DNA of 59,969 nucleotides from Planctomycetota bacterium (GCA_011369445.1 DRQF01000198.1:1-59969), one strand, 5' to 3'; shown: positions 42,580 to 51,426, numbered from the stretch's first letter. A program made the numbers and translations. Notes: a model not told the origin generated them from the sequence alone.

Positions 42580-44082
42580 ATGCGAATTCTCAGCCTCCCC
42601 AACTCGATTCGGTCGGGACAGCCGGAGCAAGACCTGATGGATCAACTCGTCTTCGACACAATCTTTTGCAGAGCTGTGATCCAGTGGGAGCGCGGTTATC
42701 GGGCCCAAGCGGCGGTTCTCATGGATAGCCTTGACCCGACTCGGGTAAGGCAGCGACTTGAGAACCCCTCCGGTCTTGGCACCGAAGCGCCTCGAGTGGC
42801 AAGAGAGATCCTTGAAGAGAGTGGACGCTCCACGCGGGATAGGGAGGAAGTCACGGTCACTCCCCCACCCCACCCGAAGGGATTCCATCTCGACAACCCG
42901 GATCCGCTTCTGCAGTATTTGGCTCATCCCAATTCCGACCCCATGAGACTCGACGCCATCTCTTCTCCTGAAATCTGGGGACTCGTCGCACTCGCCGCCC
43001 TGGCGCATGACGAACGTGAAAACCCCTTCGATGTCGCTCCCCATGGGCTGACCAAACCCGAACGCTTCGCGAATGCCGTCGGCTTCTTCCAAGTGATCGG
43101 GCGTGAGAGCTCGATCTTGCCGGAACAGCGAAGCCGCACCGTGAAGCTGACAAGAATCGATGACTACCGCCAAGTCGAAACGGCCGCCAAGCGTGTCAGC
43201 CAGTTGCTGGTCCCTGAGCAATCGGATATGGAAGACGTGAGAAAAATGGTTTTCTACGTCGTTGTCGAATTACTCCGGAATGTGCTCCAACACAGCATGG
43301 ATGACATTGGTGCCATCTTGGCGGCGCAGCGGATGAACCGTCCGGGAGAAGAAAGAACGAGCTTCCAGATCGCCGTCGCCGATGCCGGGATCGGGATTCA
43401 CGCGTCGCTCGCCGAGGAGCACCCAGACATTGAAACCGCTGGCGAGGCTATTCAAGAGGCTATCCGTCCCCACTTCTCGGGAACGTTCGCAGAAGGATTC
43501 ACGGGCGGTTCACAGAATGCTGGGATGGGGCTGTTTTTCATCGACGAGATGGCCAAGAGAACTGGCGGACGCCTACTGATTGCATCCCGCGGAGCCTCTG
43601 TCCTTTCCACCGGTGACCCGGAGTTCAAACGCAACCATTCCATTTCCAAAAGACCGCCCTATCCCGGAACTCTCGTCGTTTTCGAACTCCCGGTTTTCGA
43701 AGATCTGTCGTATGATGGATTGATTCATGTCATTCAGAACAAGGCCATGGAGCAGATGCCGAGTCGAGTGTCAGAGAATTGGATACGCTTCGAAGACCCT
43801 CCGGAGCACGCATTCCGTTGCATGGTCAACGTCGCCGCCGAGAACACAGCGGCGGCGGAAGAGTTCGCGCGCAAAACCATCCTCCCTCGCATCGTCGACC
43901 GGACGCCCGTTGCACTCGATTTCCGCAACCTGACCATCTGCACCCAGAGCTTTGCACATTCGCTTCTCTTCGAGGCCCTCCGGGTCGCCTGGGCTTTGAA
44001 GGTCCCGCTGTACGTTCAGCACGCTCGCCCCATGGTCAAGAGCTCTTTGGAACTCGTCCAAAACTACGCTCTACGAGGCTAG
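42580..44082 (+). CDS. GHKL ATPase domain fused to STAS-like (DUF4325-type) domain
   Basis: A 500-residue protein. The start is uncertain: 42580 (MRILSLPNSI) is taken as the most likely; 42535 and 42517 are in-frame alternatives, and the further open frame to 41686 is a shadow of the kinase. Residues ~205-365 hold a histidine-kinase-like ATPase: N box VVELLRNVLQHS, G1 VADAGIGIHAS, G2 SQNAGMGLFFIDEMAKRTGG. There is no phospho-acceptor His domain. The last ~110 residues (VALDFRNLTICTQSFAHSLL) match the STAS-like pattern. These two domains are usually separate, partner-switching proteins. Function unknown; a single-protein regulator or accessory/defence role are both possible. Confidence 0.78.
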   Translation: MRILSLPNSIRSGQPEQDLMDQLVFDTIFCRAVIQWERGYRAQAAVLMDSLDPTRVRQRLENPSGLGTEAPRVAREILEESGRSTRDREEVTVTPPPHPKGFHLDNPDPLLQYLAHPNSDPMRLDAISSPEIWGLVALAALAHDERENPFDVAPHGLTKPERFANAVGFFQVIGRESSILPEQRSRTVKLTRIDDYRQVETAAKRVSQLLVPEQSDMEDVRKMVFYVVVELLRNVLQHSMDDIGAILAAQRMNRPGEERTSFQIAVADAGIGIHASLAEEHPDIETAGEAIQEAIRPHFSGTFAEGFTGGSQNAGMGLFFIDEMAKRTGGRLLIASRGASVLSTGDPEFKRNHSISKRPPYPGTLVVFELPVFEDLSYDGLIHVIQNKAMEQMPSRVSENWIRFEDPPEHAFRCMVNVAAENTAAAEEFARKTILPRIVDRTPVALDFRNLTICTQSFAHSLLFEALRVAWALKVPLYVQHARPMVKSSLELVQNYALRG

Positions 44083-44091
44083 CGGGAGGGT

Positions 44092-44295
44092 TCAGCCGCG
44101 CTTGCCCACGCCGATGAGCCAGATGGGGGCGCCCAGCATGGCGAGGAAGAACAGGCGGGGCGGGACACCGCGGGAGGCCGCCCAAAAGCTCTCTGCGATA
44201 CCGAGGACGAGGCAGAAGAGGCCGACGCGCCGCCACCACAGACCGTGACGGGCGGGTCCCGCCTTCACGTCTCTCGACTCCCCAAGGTTCTCCAT
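44092..44295 (-). CDS. Small membrane protein of unknown function
   Basis: A 67-residue protein with two predicted transmembrane helices (VGLFCLVLGIAESFWAA and RLFFLAMLGAPIWLIGVG) and a positive C-terminal end. It starts 2 bases after the transketolase stop, with no strong ribosome site, so coupling is likely. It is convergent with the GHKL/STAS gene. No family recognised; the size and position make it plausible but not certain. Confidence 0.55.
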   Translation of the reverse strand: MENLGESRDVKAGPARHGLWWRRVGLFCLVLGIAESFWAASRGVPPRLFFLAMLGAPIWLIGVGKRG

Positions 44296-44297
44296 GA

Positions 44298-46649
44298 TCA
44301 GAGTCGTTCGAGAAGGGCCCGCTGGCGTGCGAGACGCTCATCGCGTTCAGCGGCGAAGCGCTCCATTCCCTTGAGAATCCACGGCGCGGTCATGTGAGAT
44401 TCATCCAAGATGTCGTCAAGGCTGCCACCGGTGCGCCAGTGGTCGTCGTGATCGGGAGTGATCGCGTACGGCTCGACGAAAGGATTCGCGATCCAGTCCT
44501 TGACGAGTCGTCGAGCCTGATTGGCCACCACCATGGAGTCTTGGAACTCGTGCTCCGGCAACACTTCGTCCCGATAGGCTTGGCTTTGACGCCGGAACAG
44601 GTCGCGGGAGGGCGCGAAGACGATCTTGAGGTTGAGCCCCTTCTTCTCCAGCGATCCGTCCCGCAGGATCTGCATGACCGCATCCGTGGAACTCGTCCCC
44701 TGAACGATGACGACCCCCTGCTTGGGCTTGTCCTCGGCAAAGGGACGTGCCACGTAGGCCCCCTTGGCGGCGGCGTGAAAGGACGGCACGCCCAGAGCTG
44801 CTCGATCCATGATCTCGACGGCCGGCCGCGTCAGGTGCAGTGCAATGACGGCGCAGTCCGAGGAAAAGGCCGCCGCCAACATGGGGGCCACCTCGTTGTG
44901 GTCATAGGGATGAAGATTGAGAACCATCCCCTCCGGGAAGAGCTGAGTCACCCCCGGGGCGAAGATACCGAAGTGGGTGCGACTGTCCTCGGCCGTTTCG
45001 GGACCTGAATGACCGGCAACCCAGAGCACCTTTCCCAACCGGATCTGACTGTCCTGCGCGGCTTGACTGAAGAGACGCATCGGCCCGTATTTCAAGTAGC
45101 TGAACGATCCGTACGTGGAACAAGCGCCAATGAATCCCAGCCATTCCTCGAACGGTCTCTTCGAGAAGTTGACCGTGGCCACGCCGCACATGATGCCCGC
45201 GTTGGTGAACTCGGTGATCTCCTGAGGCAACAGGCAACCGTCCGGGTTCGTGTTCCGGTCGAACCAACCGAAATTCTTCTTGTCGCCGAAATCCTTGCAG
45301 AAGCCGGAGATGTTCGTGGAGTCCGCCAAGTCGGCGGCGCAAGCGAGCACCAGCGGGCGCCCGTATCGCTCGCGGCAATAGCTGTTCAGCCACGATCCGA
45401 ACTTGGCGAGGCCGGCGCGGTTGGGAGCTTTCTTACCCGGCTCGACGAAGATCGTATCGGGATAGGTGGTGTGGTCGGTGATGACCGGATCCGTGAGGGG
45501 GTTGTCCAAATTCGCGAATTTGAATCCGGGGATCTCCTCCGGGACGGAGTCGCCCAGACCGACCAGCCGGTCGGAGAGGTAGTTCAGCAGGTCTTCGTCC
45601 TGATGGAGCACGTCCATGACCCGACGGAGATTCTCTTCAGCCTGACGACGGGCCTCCTCGAGGCTGTCCGGGGCCGGCTCGCCGAAGGCCTCGAATTCCA
45701 CCCCATACTTGTCCGCGAACTCCTTTTTCGTCTTCCAGTACAGCTCGCTGTTCATCTTGTGGGCGGCCCCGTGGGACTTGTTGTCGTAGACCCCATAGCC
45801 CCGGCCCTTGCGACTCTTCACCCAAACACAGCGAGGCGCCTTTTCAGGATTGTCGCCCCAGATGACCTCGTGGAACGCACCGGCGATGGAGTTCCAGTCC
45901 TCTTCGACCTCGGACCCGGCGACCTTCCATCCATAGGACTCGAACCAGGTCTGGGGGGTCCCGTAGACGACGTCGGAGATGGCTTGGTTGTCGATGCCGT
46001 AATCGTTCCAGTCCAAGACGAAGACGAGATTGGAAAGCCCGAGACCGTAGGCGGAGTTCTTGGTCTCGTGGATCGCGCCCGCCGTGTGGCCGCCTTCACC
46101 CTCGAAGGCGAAGACCTTCACCTCCTCGGCGCCGGCCCGCTTCAACGCAAGGGCTTCGCCCGCCGCGATCGGCGTCCCGTGGCCCGTGGGACCGGTGTTG
46201 GCTTTGAAGAAGAGTGTCTTGCCCTCCATCTCGGCGTGGCCGGGGAGACCGCCCCGACGACGGAGCGTCAACAGGTCCTCCCAAACCAACGCAAACTTTT
46301 CGGGATTCGGCACGGCATAGCGGGCGTCGCCAGTCCGACGGAATCGCTCCCGTAAGGCCTCGTTGTAGACGGCGAGCATGGCGTAGACGGCGGGATTGGT
46401 GTGCCCGGCCACGAGAACGAAGCGATCGCCGAACCGTTTCTCGGGGTGACGGATGTCCCACCGCATGGCGCCGGAGAGAGTGGTGACGATCAAGGGATGC
46501 ACCTTGCTGCGGCTTCCTCCGGGGTGACCGCTCTGACGCAGATTCAAGGTGATGTCGATGCACTGATCGATGAGATCCTTGATCTTCTCCCAGTGCGCGA
46601 ATTGCCCTTGCAGTTGATCCAGAGAGGGGGCGTCAAGCGTCGTGGCCAT
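44298..46649 (-). CDS. tkt: Transketolase (atypical, 783 residues)
   Basis: A thiamine-diphosphate enzyme, longer than common transketolases (about 660). The start MATTLDAPSLDQLQGQF at 46649 is chosen; the longer frame reads through the pnp terminator. N-terminal motifs are DITLNLRQSGHPGGSRSKVH and FVLVAGHTNPAVYAMLAVYN. The diphosphate/Mg region reads FEGEGGHTAGAIHETKNSAY then LVFVLDWNDYGID, so the usual GDG is GEG. The pyrimidine domain and the C-terminal domain (KKGLNLKIVFAPSRDLFRRQ) follow. It would interconvert sugar phosphates in the pentose phosphate pathway, but the deviant motif and length leave room for another two-carbon transfer. It follows the pnp terminator. Confidence 0.85.
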   Translation of the reverse strand: MATTLDAPSLDQLQGQFAHWEKIKDLIDQCIDITLNLRQSGHPGGSRSKVHPLIVTTLSGAMRWDIRHPEKRFGDRFVLVAGHTNPAVYAMLAVYNEALRERFRRTGDARYAVPNPEKFALVWEDLLTLRRRGGLPGHAEMEGKTLFFKANTGPTGHGTPIAAGEALALKRAGAEEVKVFAFEGEGGHTAGAIHETKNSAYGLGLSNLVFVLDWNDYGIDNQAISDVVYGTPQTWFESYGWKVAGSEVEEDWNSIAGAFHEVIWGDNPEKAPRCVWVKSRKGRGYGVYDNKSHGAAHKMNSELYWKTKKEFADKYGVEFEAFGEPAPDSLEEARRQAEENLRRVMDVLHQDEDLLNYLSDRLVGLGDSVPEEIPGFKFANLDNPLTDPVITDHTTYPDTIFVEPGKKAPNRAGLAKFGSWLNSYCRERYGRPLVLACAADLADSTNISGFCKDFGDKKNFGWFDRNTNPDGCLLPQEITEFTNAGIMCGVATVNFSKRPFEEWLGFIGACSTYGSFSYLKYGPMRLFSQAAQDSQIRLGKVLWVAGHSGPETAEDSRTHFGIFAPGVTQLFPEGMVLNLHPYDHNEVAPMLAAAFSSDCAVIALHLTRPAVEIMDRAALGVPSFHAAAKGAYVARPFAEDKPKQGVVIVQGTSSTDAVMQILRDGSLEKKGLNLKIVFAPSRDLFRRQSQAYRDEVLPEHEFQDSMVVANQARRLVKDWIANPFVEPYAITPDHDDHWRTGGSLDDILDESHMTAPWILKGMERFAAERDERLARQRALLERL

Positions 46650-46673
46650 GGCTCTTCTCGATTCTTCGTCGAC

Positions 46674-46706
46674 AAAAAAATCGAGCCCGCGGTCTCCCGC
46701 GGGCTC
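46674..46706 (-). terminator. Rho-independent terminator of pnp
   Basis: On the - strand a perfect 10-base-pair stem (GAGCCCGCGG with CCGCGGGCTC) and a 4-base loop are followed by GA and seven T. It starts 10 bases after the pnp stop and ends before the transketolase start. This is the clearest terminator in the window. Confidence 0.9.
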
Positions 46707-46715
46707 AACCAAACT

Positions 46716-49016
46716 TCAGTCGTCGCCGCGGGGTTCCCGACGGCGCGGCGGGCGGTCTCCCGAGCCTCGGCCTCGGCCGTCACCGCGAGGGCGTCCGCGA
46801 CCCCGGTCGCGACCGCGATCGCCGCCGCGGCCACGATCCCGGTCGCCACTCCGAGGCGGGCGTCCGCCCCCCTCATCGCGACGGCCACCCGATCCGCCTC
46901 CGCCTTCGCCACCCTCGAGGAGAGCTTTGCGGCTGAGCTTGATCCGACCCTGCTCGTCGCGGGCGATCACCTTGACTTCGATCACGTCACCCATCTTGAC
47001 CACATCCTCCACCTTGGAGATGTAGTCGTTGGAAAGCTCGGAGACGTGGCAAAGACCTTCCTGGCCCGGAAGGAGCTCGACGAAGACGCCGAAGTCCTTC
47101 ACCGAAACGATGCGACCCTTGTAGACCTGGCCGACTTCGACCTCCGCCGTCAGCATCTCGATCTGTCGGCGCGCTTCTTCCGCGGCGCCGGCGTCTCGGC
47201 TGGAGATATGAACGGTGCCGTCGTCTTCGATCTCCACGCGGGCGCCGGTGGTCTCCTGGATCTTCTTGATCGTCTTGCCGCCGGGGCCGATGACCAAACC
47301 GATCTTGTCCACGGGGATGGAAACGATGAGCAGGCGCGGAGCGTACTCCGAGATATGCTCGCTGGGCATGGGGAGGGCCTTCATCATCGTCTTGAGGATG
47401 TGAAGTCGACCCTCTTTCGCCTGGACCAAAGCCTTCTGCATCACGTCCTTCGAGATGCCCTTGACCTTGATGTCCATCTGCACGGCCGTGATGCCGCGGC
47501 CGGTACCCGCGACCTTGAAGTCCATGTCTCCATGGTGGTCCTCGGAACCGAGAATATCGGAGAGAACGACGAAGTCTTCCGTCTCCTCATCCTTCAAAAG
47601 CCCCATCGCGATGCCCGCCACGGGTTGCTTCAGAGGAACACCTGCATCCATCATCGCCAGGGTGCCACCGCAGACACTGGCCATCGAGGACGAGCCGTTG
47701 CTCTCCAAGATGTCACTGATGAGGCGGATCGTGTATGGGAACTCCTGGGGCTCCGGCAGGACGGGCATGAGGGCGCGTTCGGCCAGGTTGCCATGCCCGA
47801 TCTCCCGGCGGGAGACGCCGCGGATCGGCTTGACTTCACCGACGGAGTAGGGCGGGAAGTTGTACTGGAAGTCGAACTTCTTGGAGTACTCCTCGTCCAG
47901 GCCATCCACGATCTGCTGATCCTTGGGGGTTCCCAAGGTGCAGACGACCAAAGCCTGAGTTTCGCCCCGGGTGAAGATGGCAGAGCCGTGGAGGCGAGAC
48001 TGCCAGCCGGCCTTGATGTGGATCGGCCGGATCTCGTTGAGATCCCGTCCATCGACACGCTCCCCTCTCAGAAGCATGGCCCGCGTCACCTTGCCTTCGA
48101 GATCGTGCCAGCACTTCTTGATGGCTGACGTGAGCTCGTCGGCATCCTCCGCGTCTTCCGGAACGAATTCGGAGATGGCTTGCTGGAGGAGAGCCTTGAC
48201 GGCCTCCTTCCGCTCCATCTTCCCGGGCGTGCGGAGGGCTTTCTCGAGGCGAGCGCTGTAGATCGACTCCACGTCGAGCGCCACCGCGGGCACCTCCACG
48301 GCGGGAGGTTCCCACTCGGTGAAGGTCTTGCCGCTTTTCTTCCTGAGCTCATCCATGAGTTCGCAAATCTTGCGGATGAAGCCGTGGGCGAAGTCGAGAG
48401 CATCGAGGAAGAGATCCTCGGAGATCTCGGCGCACGTTCCCTCGACCATGCTGATCGAGTCGTGGTTGCCCGCGATGACGATGTCGAGATCGCTTTGCTT
48501 GCGTTCGTCGAAATCGGGATTGATCACGAAGCGATCACCGACATGGCCCACGCGCACGGCGCCCAAGGGGCCGATGAACGGGATGTTGGCCAGGTGGAGG
48601 GCCGCGAAGCTCGCATTCATGGCTGCGATGTCGGGGTCGTTCTCACCGTCCACCTGCACGACAAACGTGCAGACCTGAACCTCGTCCTTGTACAGTTCGG
48701 GGAACATGGGACGAACGGGACGATCGATGAGACGGCAAGTGAGGACTTCCTTGGTGGTCGGCCTCCCTTCCCGCTTCATGAAACCGCCGGGAAACTTGCC
48801 GGCGGCTTGGGTCTTCTCCCTGTAGTCGACACTCAGAGGGAAGAAGTTGATCCCCGGACGGGGATCGGCCGTGGTGGCCGCCGCGAAGGCGACCGTTTCG
48901 TTGATGGTGCAGAGAGCGGAGCCGTCCGCTTGCTTGGCGAGGTAGCCCGTTTCCAGTTGGAAGGTCTTACCGCCGATTGTCTTGGATACTGTGATGGATT
49001 CCATTCGATGACTCAT
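46716..49016 (-). CDS. pnp: Polyribonucleotide nucleotidyltransferase (PNPase)
   Basis: A 766-residue phosphorolytic 3'-5' exoribonuclease of the degradosome. Two RNase PH domains (KTFQLETGYLAKQADGSALC; RDLNEIRPIHIKAGWQSRLH) are followed by a KH domain (IGLVIGPGGKTIKKIQETTG) and an S1 domain (VYKGRIVSVKDFGVFVELLP). An unusual ~65-residue C-terminal tail of Arg, Gly and Asp repeats (RDRGRGGDRGRDRGRGRPRG) is probably disordered and RNA-binding. The start at 49016 could also be the ATG at 49004. It is 67 bases after rpsO in the common rpsO-pnp order. Confidence 0.96.
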   Translation of the reverse strand: MSHRMESITVSKTIGGKTFQLETGYLAKQADGSALCTINETVAFAAATTADPRPGINFFPLSVDYREKTQAAGKFPGGFMKREGRPTTKEVLTCRLIDRPVRPMFPELYKDEVQVCTFVVQVDGENDPDIAAMNASFAALHLANIPFIGPLGAVRVGHVGDRFVINPDFDERKQSDLDIVIAGNHDSISMVEGTCAEISEDLFLDALDFAHGFIRKICELMDELRKKSGKTFTEWEPPAVEVPAVALDVESIYSARLEKALRTPGKMERKEAVKALLQQAISEFVPEDAEDADELTSAIKKCWHDLEGKVTRAMLLRGERVDGRDLNEIRPIHIKAGWQSRLHGSAIFTRGETQALVVCTLGTPKDQQIVDGLDEEYSKKFDFQYNFPPYSVGEVKPIRGVSRREIGHGNLAERALMPVLPEPQEFPYTIRLISDILESNGSSSMASVCGGTLAMMDAGVPLKQPVAGIAMGLLKDEETEDFVVLSDILGSEDHHGDMDFKVAGTGRGITAVQMDIKVKGISKDVMQKALVQAKEGRLHILKTMMKALPMPSEHISEYAPRLLIVSIPVDKIGLVIGPGGKTIKKIQETTGARVEIEDDGTVHISSRDAGAAEEARRQIEMLTAEVEVGQVYKGRIVSVKDFGVFVELLPGQEGLCHVSELSNDYISKVEDVVKMGDVIEVKVIARDEQGRIKLSRKALLEGGEGGGGSGGRRDEGGGRPPRSGDRDRGRGGDRGRDRGRGRPRGDGRGRGSGDRPPRRREPRGDD

Positions 49017-49029
49017 TGTGTGGTTCTTA

Positions 49030-49083
49030 TCCGACCAAAACGCTTCCCATTGAAGCGCTTCCTTTCACGCCTTGTGCGTCGGA
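49030..49083 (-). promoter_or_regulatory. Hairpins between rpsO and pnp
   Basis: An outer stem (TCCGAC with GTCGGA) spans the gap, and an inner stem (CGCTTC-AATGG-GAAGCG) is followed by TTTT. In Escherichia coli a hairpin at this place is cut by RNase III for pnp autoregulation. The present one may be similar or a weak terminator; which is inference. Confidence 0.45.
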
Positions 49084-49368
49084 TCAGACCCTCGCGACCG
49101 GCGAGCGGATACCCAGCTTCTTGACGACGGCGTCATGTCGCGCCGGGGTCTTGCGCCAGAGGTAGCGAAGCAGCTTCGAACGCCGACCCACCATCTTCAG
49201 AAGACCTCGCCTGGAGGCGTTGTCTTTCTTGTGCTGCTTCAAGTGCTCGGTGAGATGCTTGATGCGCGCGGTGAGCAAAGCGATCTGGACTTCCGGCGAA
49301 CCGGTATCCGCGTCGTGGGTGCGATGTTCTTGTACGATTTCCGCCTTGTTGACGATGATGTCACTCAT
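49084..49368 (-). CDS. rpsO: Ribosomal protein S15
   Basis: A 94-residue S15 (family length 88-89), with [40 protein letters not shown] and [20 protein letters not shown]. It binds 16S rRNA early in 30S assembly. The family core is complete; the N-terminus ([16 protein letters not shown]) is a few residues longer. It heads the rpsO-pnp operon and has a long leader. Confidence 0.97.
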   Translation of the reverse strand: MSDIIVNKAEIVQEHRTHDADTGSPEVQIALLTARIKHLTEHLKQHKKDNASRRGLLKMVGRRSKLLRYLWRKTPARHDAVVKKLGIRSPVARV

Positions 49369-49682
49369 CGGGTTCTCTTCTCCTGAAGGGACGATTCCGA
49401 TGCGCCTCCGAAGCCGATTCGCCGAGCGGCGAGAACCGTCGGTTTCTGGAAGCTCCCCCCGTCACGATGAGCCTCGAGCCGAGAGAAGCCCTGGCAGCAA
49501 CCCAGGCGGCGGAAGACGCCCAGAGACGCTGGTCGGGTCGACCCCAGCAGGAGGTAGACAGTGGCGAGAGCCGGCCGCTTGGCCGGAGACGACTTTTACC
49601 CCGAAGCAAACCTCGACGATAAAGTCTGCCGCAGCAACGACTTAGGAAATGACTCCTTCCATCGCGCCTCGCGGTGAGGGGG
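49369..49682 (-). other. Long 5' leader of rpsO-pnp
   Basis: About 310 bases lie between the predicted promoter and rpsO with no credible gene; the open frame across it is rich in Arg and Ser and not protein-like. It contains at least one perfect hairpin (CCGGCC-AAGC-GGCCGG at 49586-49571). I searched by eye for known riboswitch and tRNA motifs and found none. It may hold an S15 autoregulatory structure. Confidence 0.5.
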
Positions 49683-49710
49683 ATTATAGCAGGGGGCCCA
49701 GGGGGAGCAA
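49683..49710 (-). promoter_or_regulatory. Predicted housekeeping promoter of rpsO-pnp
   Basis: TTGCTC (-35, 49710-49705) and a perfect TATAAT (-10, 49688-49683) are 16 bases apart. It lies just downstream of the methyltransferase stop at 49755 and drives the long leader. Confidence 0.65.
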
Positions 49711-49754
49711 ACCGCGGAGCCGAAAGCGTTTGCGTCCCTTCGTCCCCAGGCCGA

Positions 49755-50375
49755 TCAAGGTCGTCTGGCTCGTCCCGCCGTGTTGAAGGAGGCCCACCGC
49801 GGCCCCCGAGACAGGTAGCCCGACTCCACCTCCTCGAGGACAAAACCAGACGCCCGCACGCGCTCTGTCGTCGCCCGATCGAGGTGGCAACCTCCCGCCA
49901 CCTTGCGCCAAAGAGGGGTGAGCCGGCGCTGCCAACGCAGGACGCGGGCCTCTGGAGCGGCTCCGTGCTCGGAGAAGATCAGCAAACCTCCCGGACGCAG
50001 CACCCGTCGCATCTCCGCGAGCGCCCGACGATCATCTTCGATGCTGCACAGCGTGTAGGTCACCACCACCGTGTCGATGCTCGCATCCTCGAGGGGAATG
50101 TCCTCGGCGCCGCAGTCGATCCACTCGACCGGCACCGCCAACTGCTCCGTGGTCGGCCCGGCTTTTCGACGCAAGGCGGCCGAAGGCTCCAGCGCGACAA
50201 GTCGCTCAACCCGGTTCGGCGAATAGAAGGGGAAATTCAATCCCGAACCCGCCCCGATTTCCAGGACGCGGCCGGTCGCGCCAGGCACCCAGCGAGCGCG
50301 GATGCGCCGGAATGCCTCGGTCCCGCACACGAGGTGAATCGCCCGTGGGAGAATGTGATTCTCGTAGAAGCCCAT
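49755..50375 (-). CDS. Class I SAM-dependent methyltransferase
   Basis: A 206-residue methyltransferase. The start at 50375 (MGFYENHILPRAIHLVCG) is preferred to the frame start at 50459, which would overlap the divergent gene. Motif I is VLEIGAGSGLNFPFYSP, an acidic end of strand 2 is LVALEPSAALR, motif II is DTVVVTYTLCSIEDDRRALA and motif III is VLRPGGLLIFSEHGA. It resembles the UbiE/Methyltransf_11 group often annotated as thiol- or small-molecule methyltransferases. Substrate unknown. Confidence 0.88.
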   Translation of the reverse strand: MGFYENHILPRAIHLVCGTEAFRRIRARWVPGATGRVLEIGAGSGLNFPFYSPNRVERLVALEPSAALRRKAGPTTEQLAVPVEWIDCGAEDIPLEDASIDTVVVTYTLCSIEDDRRALAEMRRVLRPGGLLIFSEHGAAPEARVLRWQRRLTPLWRKVAGGCHLDRATTERVRASGFVLEEVESGYLSRGPRWASFNTAGRARRP

Positions 50376-50412
50376 GGGGGGATAGGATAGGTCACCCTCT
50401 CGGAGATCGCGA

Positions 50413-50802
50413 ATGCCTGGACGCCTCCCTCGAAAGCTCGGCTTTCTTCTGGTCGGCACCCTTGTGGCGATGACGCTCGGGCCGTGGGCCTGCTCCCGTC
50501 ACGAGCATGACGTGATCACCGCCCGATGCGGCGAAGTTCGCGACCGCCTCGTCGCTCACGGGGCCACCCTGAAACCGGCGGAGAGAGACGCCATGCAGCA
50601 GGGTCTCGACGAGGCCGTGCGCCTGGCCGAAGACGGCCGTCTCACCTTCATGGCGCTGAAGACCTTGGAAGGCCGGGCCGCAACGATCCTCGCGGACGAG
50701 ATCCTCACCTCGCTCGAGGCCGCCTATCTGGAGCGCCTGCTCGATGACCTGCCCCATTGGACAGATGAGTCCATGGCATTCCGCTACATCGGTGGGCGCT
50801 GA
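50413..50802 (+). CDS. Short exported protein of unknown function
   Basis: A 129-residue protein with an N-terminal hydrophobic signal (LGFLLVGTLVAMTLGPWAC); Cys27 might be lipidated but the lipobox (GPWAC) is poor. The rest is one helical region (VITARCGEVRDRLVAHGATL, then LDDLPHWTDESMAFRYIGG). No family recognised. It is divergent from the methyltransferase gene by 37 bases and convergent with a DinB-like gene (9 bases). Confidence 0.65.
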   Translation: MPGRLPRKLGFLLVGTLVAMTLGPWACSRHEHDVITARCGEVRDRLVAHGATLKPAERDAMQQGLDEAVRLAEDGRLTFMALKTLEGRAATILADEILTSLEAAYLERLLDDLPHWTDESMAFRYIGGR

Positions 50803-50811
50803 CCCCATGCA

Positions 50812-51279
50812 TCACGCACGATTCCAATCCCAGATACCGAAGCGTACATCCTTGTCCACCGGGTGACCGCATTGCTTGACGGTCAGAAGGATGCTTCCGC
50901 GATGGTGACTCTCGTGGGCCACGAGATAGCCCAACGTGCCCGGGACGCCGGACCGAAAAGTCTTGAACCCTTTCTCTTTGGCGTCCGCCCGACGCAGCCA
51001 TTCCTCGATGCGGCCGGCGGAATCCTCCAGCGCCTCCCGCAGAGCGCCCCGGTCGACGTCGTCCTTCGGACCGAAGATCACGACGCCCTTGGAAGCCGGC
51101 TTCGCGCGTTTCTGCAGCTGCAGGGCCCGAACATATTGGATGTGGGCGAACTGGCGGGCCACGTTGCGACCGCCTCGCTTCGAAAGCGTGCAGAGCAAGC
51201 CCTCGTCGCTCACGGCGTCCAGCAGCATGAGAGTGATGCGGTGGTTCGTCCACCAGGCCTTGACGACGTGGTCTATCAT
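50812..51279 (-). CDS. DinB-family protein
   Basis: A 155-residue four-helix protein. Three likely metal-ligand His residues lie in ARQFAHIQYVR and YLVAHESHHRGSILLTVK, the DinB/YfiT pattern. Family members are metal-dependent thiol transferases or of unknown role, often stress-induced. The final GIWDWNRA also fits the family. It is convergent with the small exported protein and divergent from a second DinB-fold gene at 51427. Confidence 0.8.
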   Translation of the reverse strand: MIDHVVKAWWTNHRITLMLLDAVSDEGLLCTLSKRGGRNVARQFAHIQYVRALQLQKRAKPASKGVVIFGPKDDVDRGALREALEDSAGRIEEWLRRADAKEKGFKTFRSGVPGTLGYLVAHESHHRGSILLTVKQCGHPVDKDVRFGIWDWNRA

Positions 51280-51426
51280 GAGTCAGCTCCGGGTCGATTC
51301 GAGCAAGGGCTCGAGGGGGAGATCGCCCCGTCGGCGATGGGTGGGCCCATCGTAGCACGGGCGCACTTCGCAGAGGCGCCCCATGTGGGGAACCCACCGA
51401 TTCCACGATCCAATGCGAGGAGGACC

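Noticed and set aside
45009-46355. 448-codon open frame on the + strand
   Set aside because: It is antisense to transketolase, has no family pattern and is explained by GC-rich codon bias.
46401-49124. Long + strand open frames (46401-48128 and 48180-49124)
   Set aside because: Antisense to pnp and rpsO, low-complexity where pnp encodes its RG tail; shadows.
49480-49610. GCCACTG in the rpsO leader as part of a cobalamin riboswitch
   Set aside because: The B12 box and other conserved blocks are absent, and the downstream genes have no cobalamin role.
49361-49843. 160-codon open frame across the rpsO leader
   Set aside because: Overlaps rpsO, the promoter and the methyltransferase end; Arg/Ser-rich composition is not protein-like.
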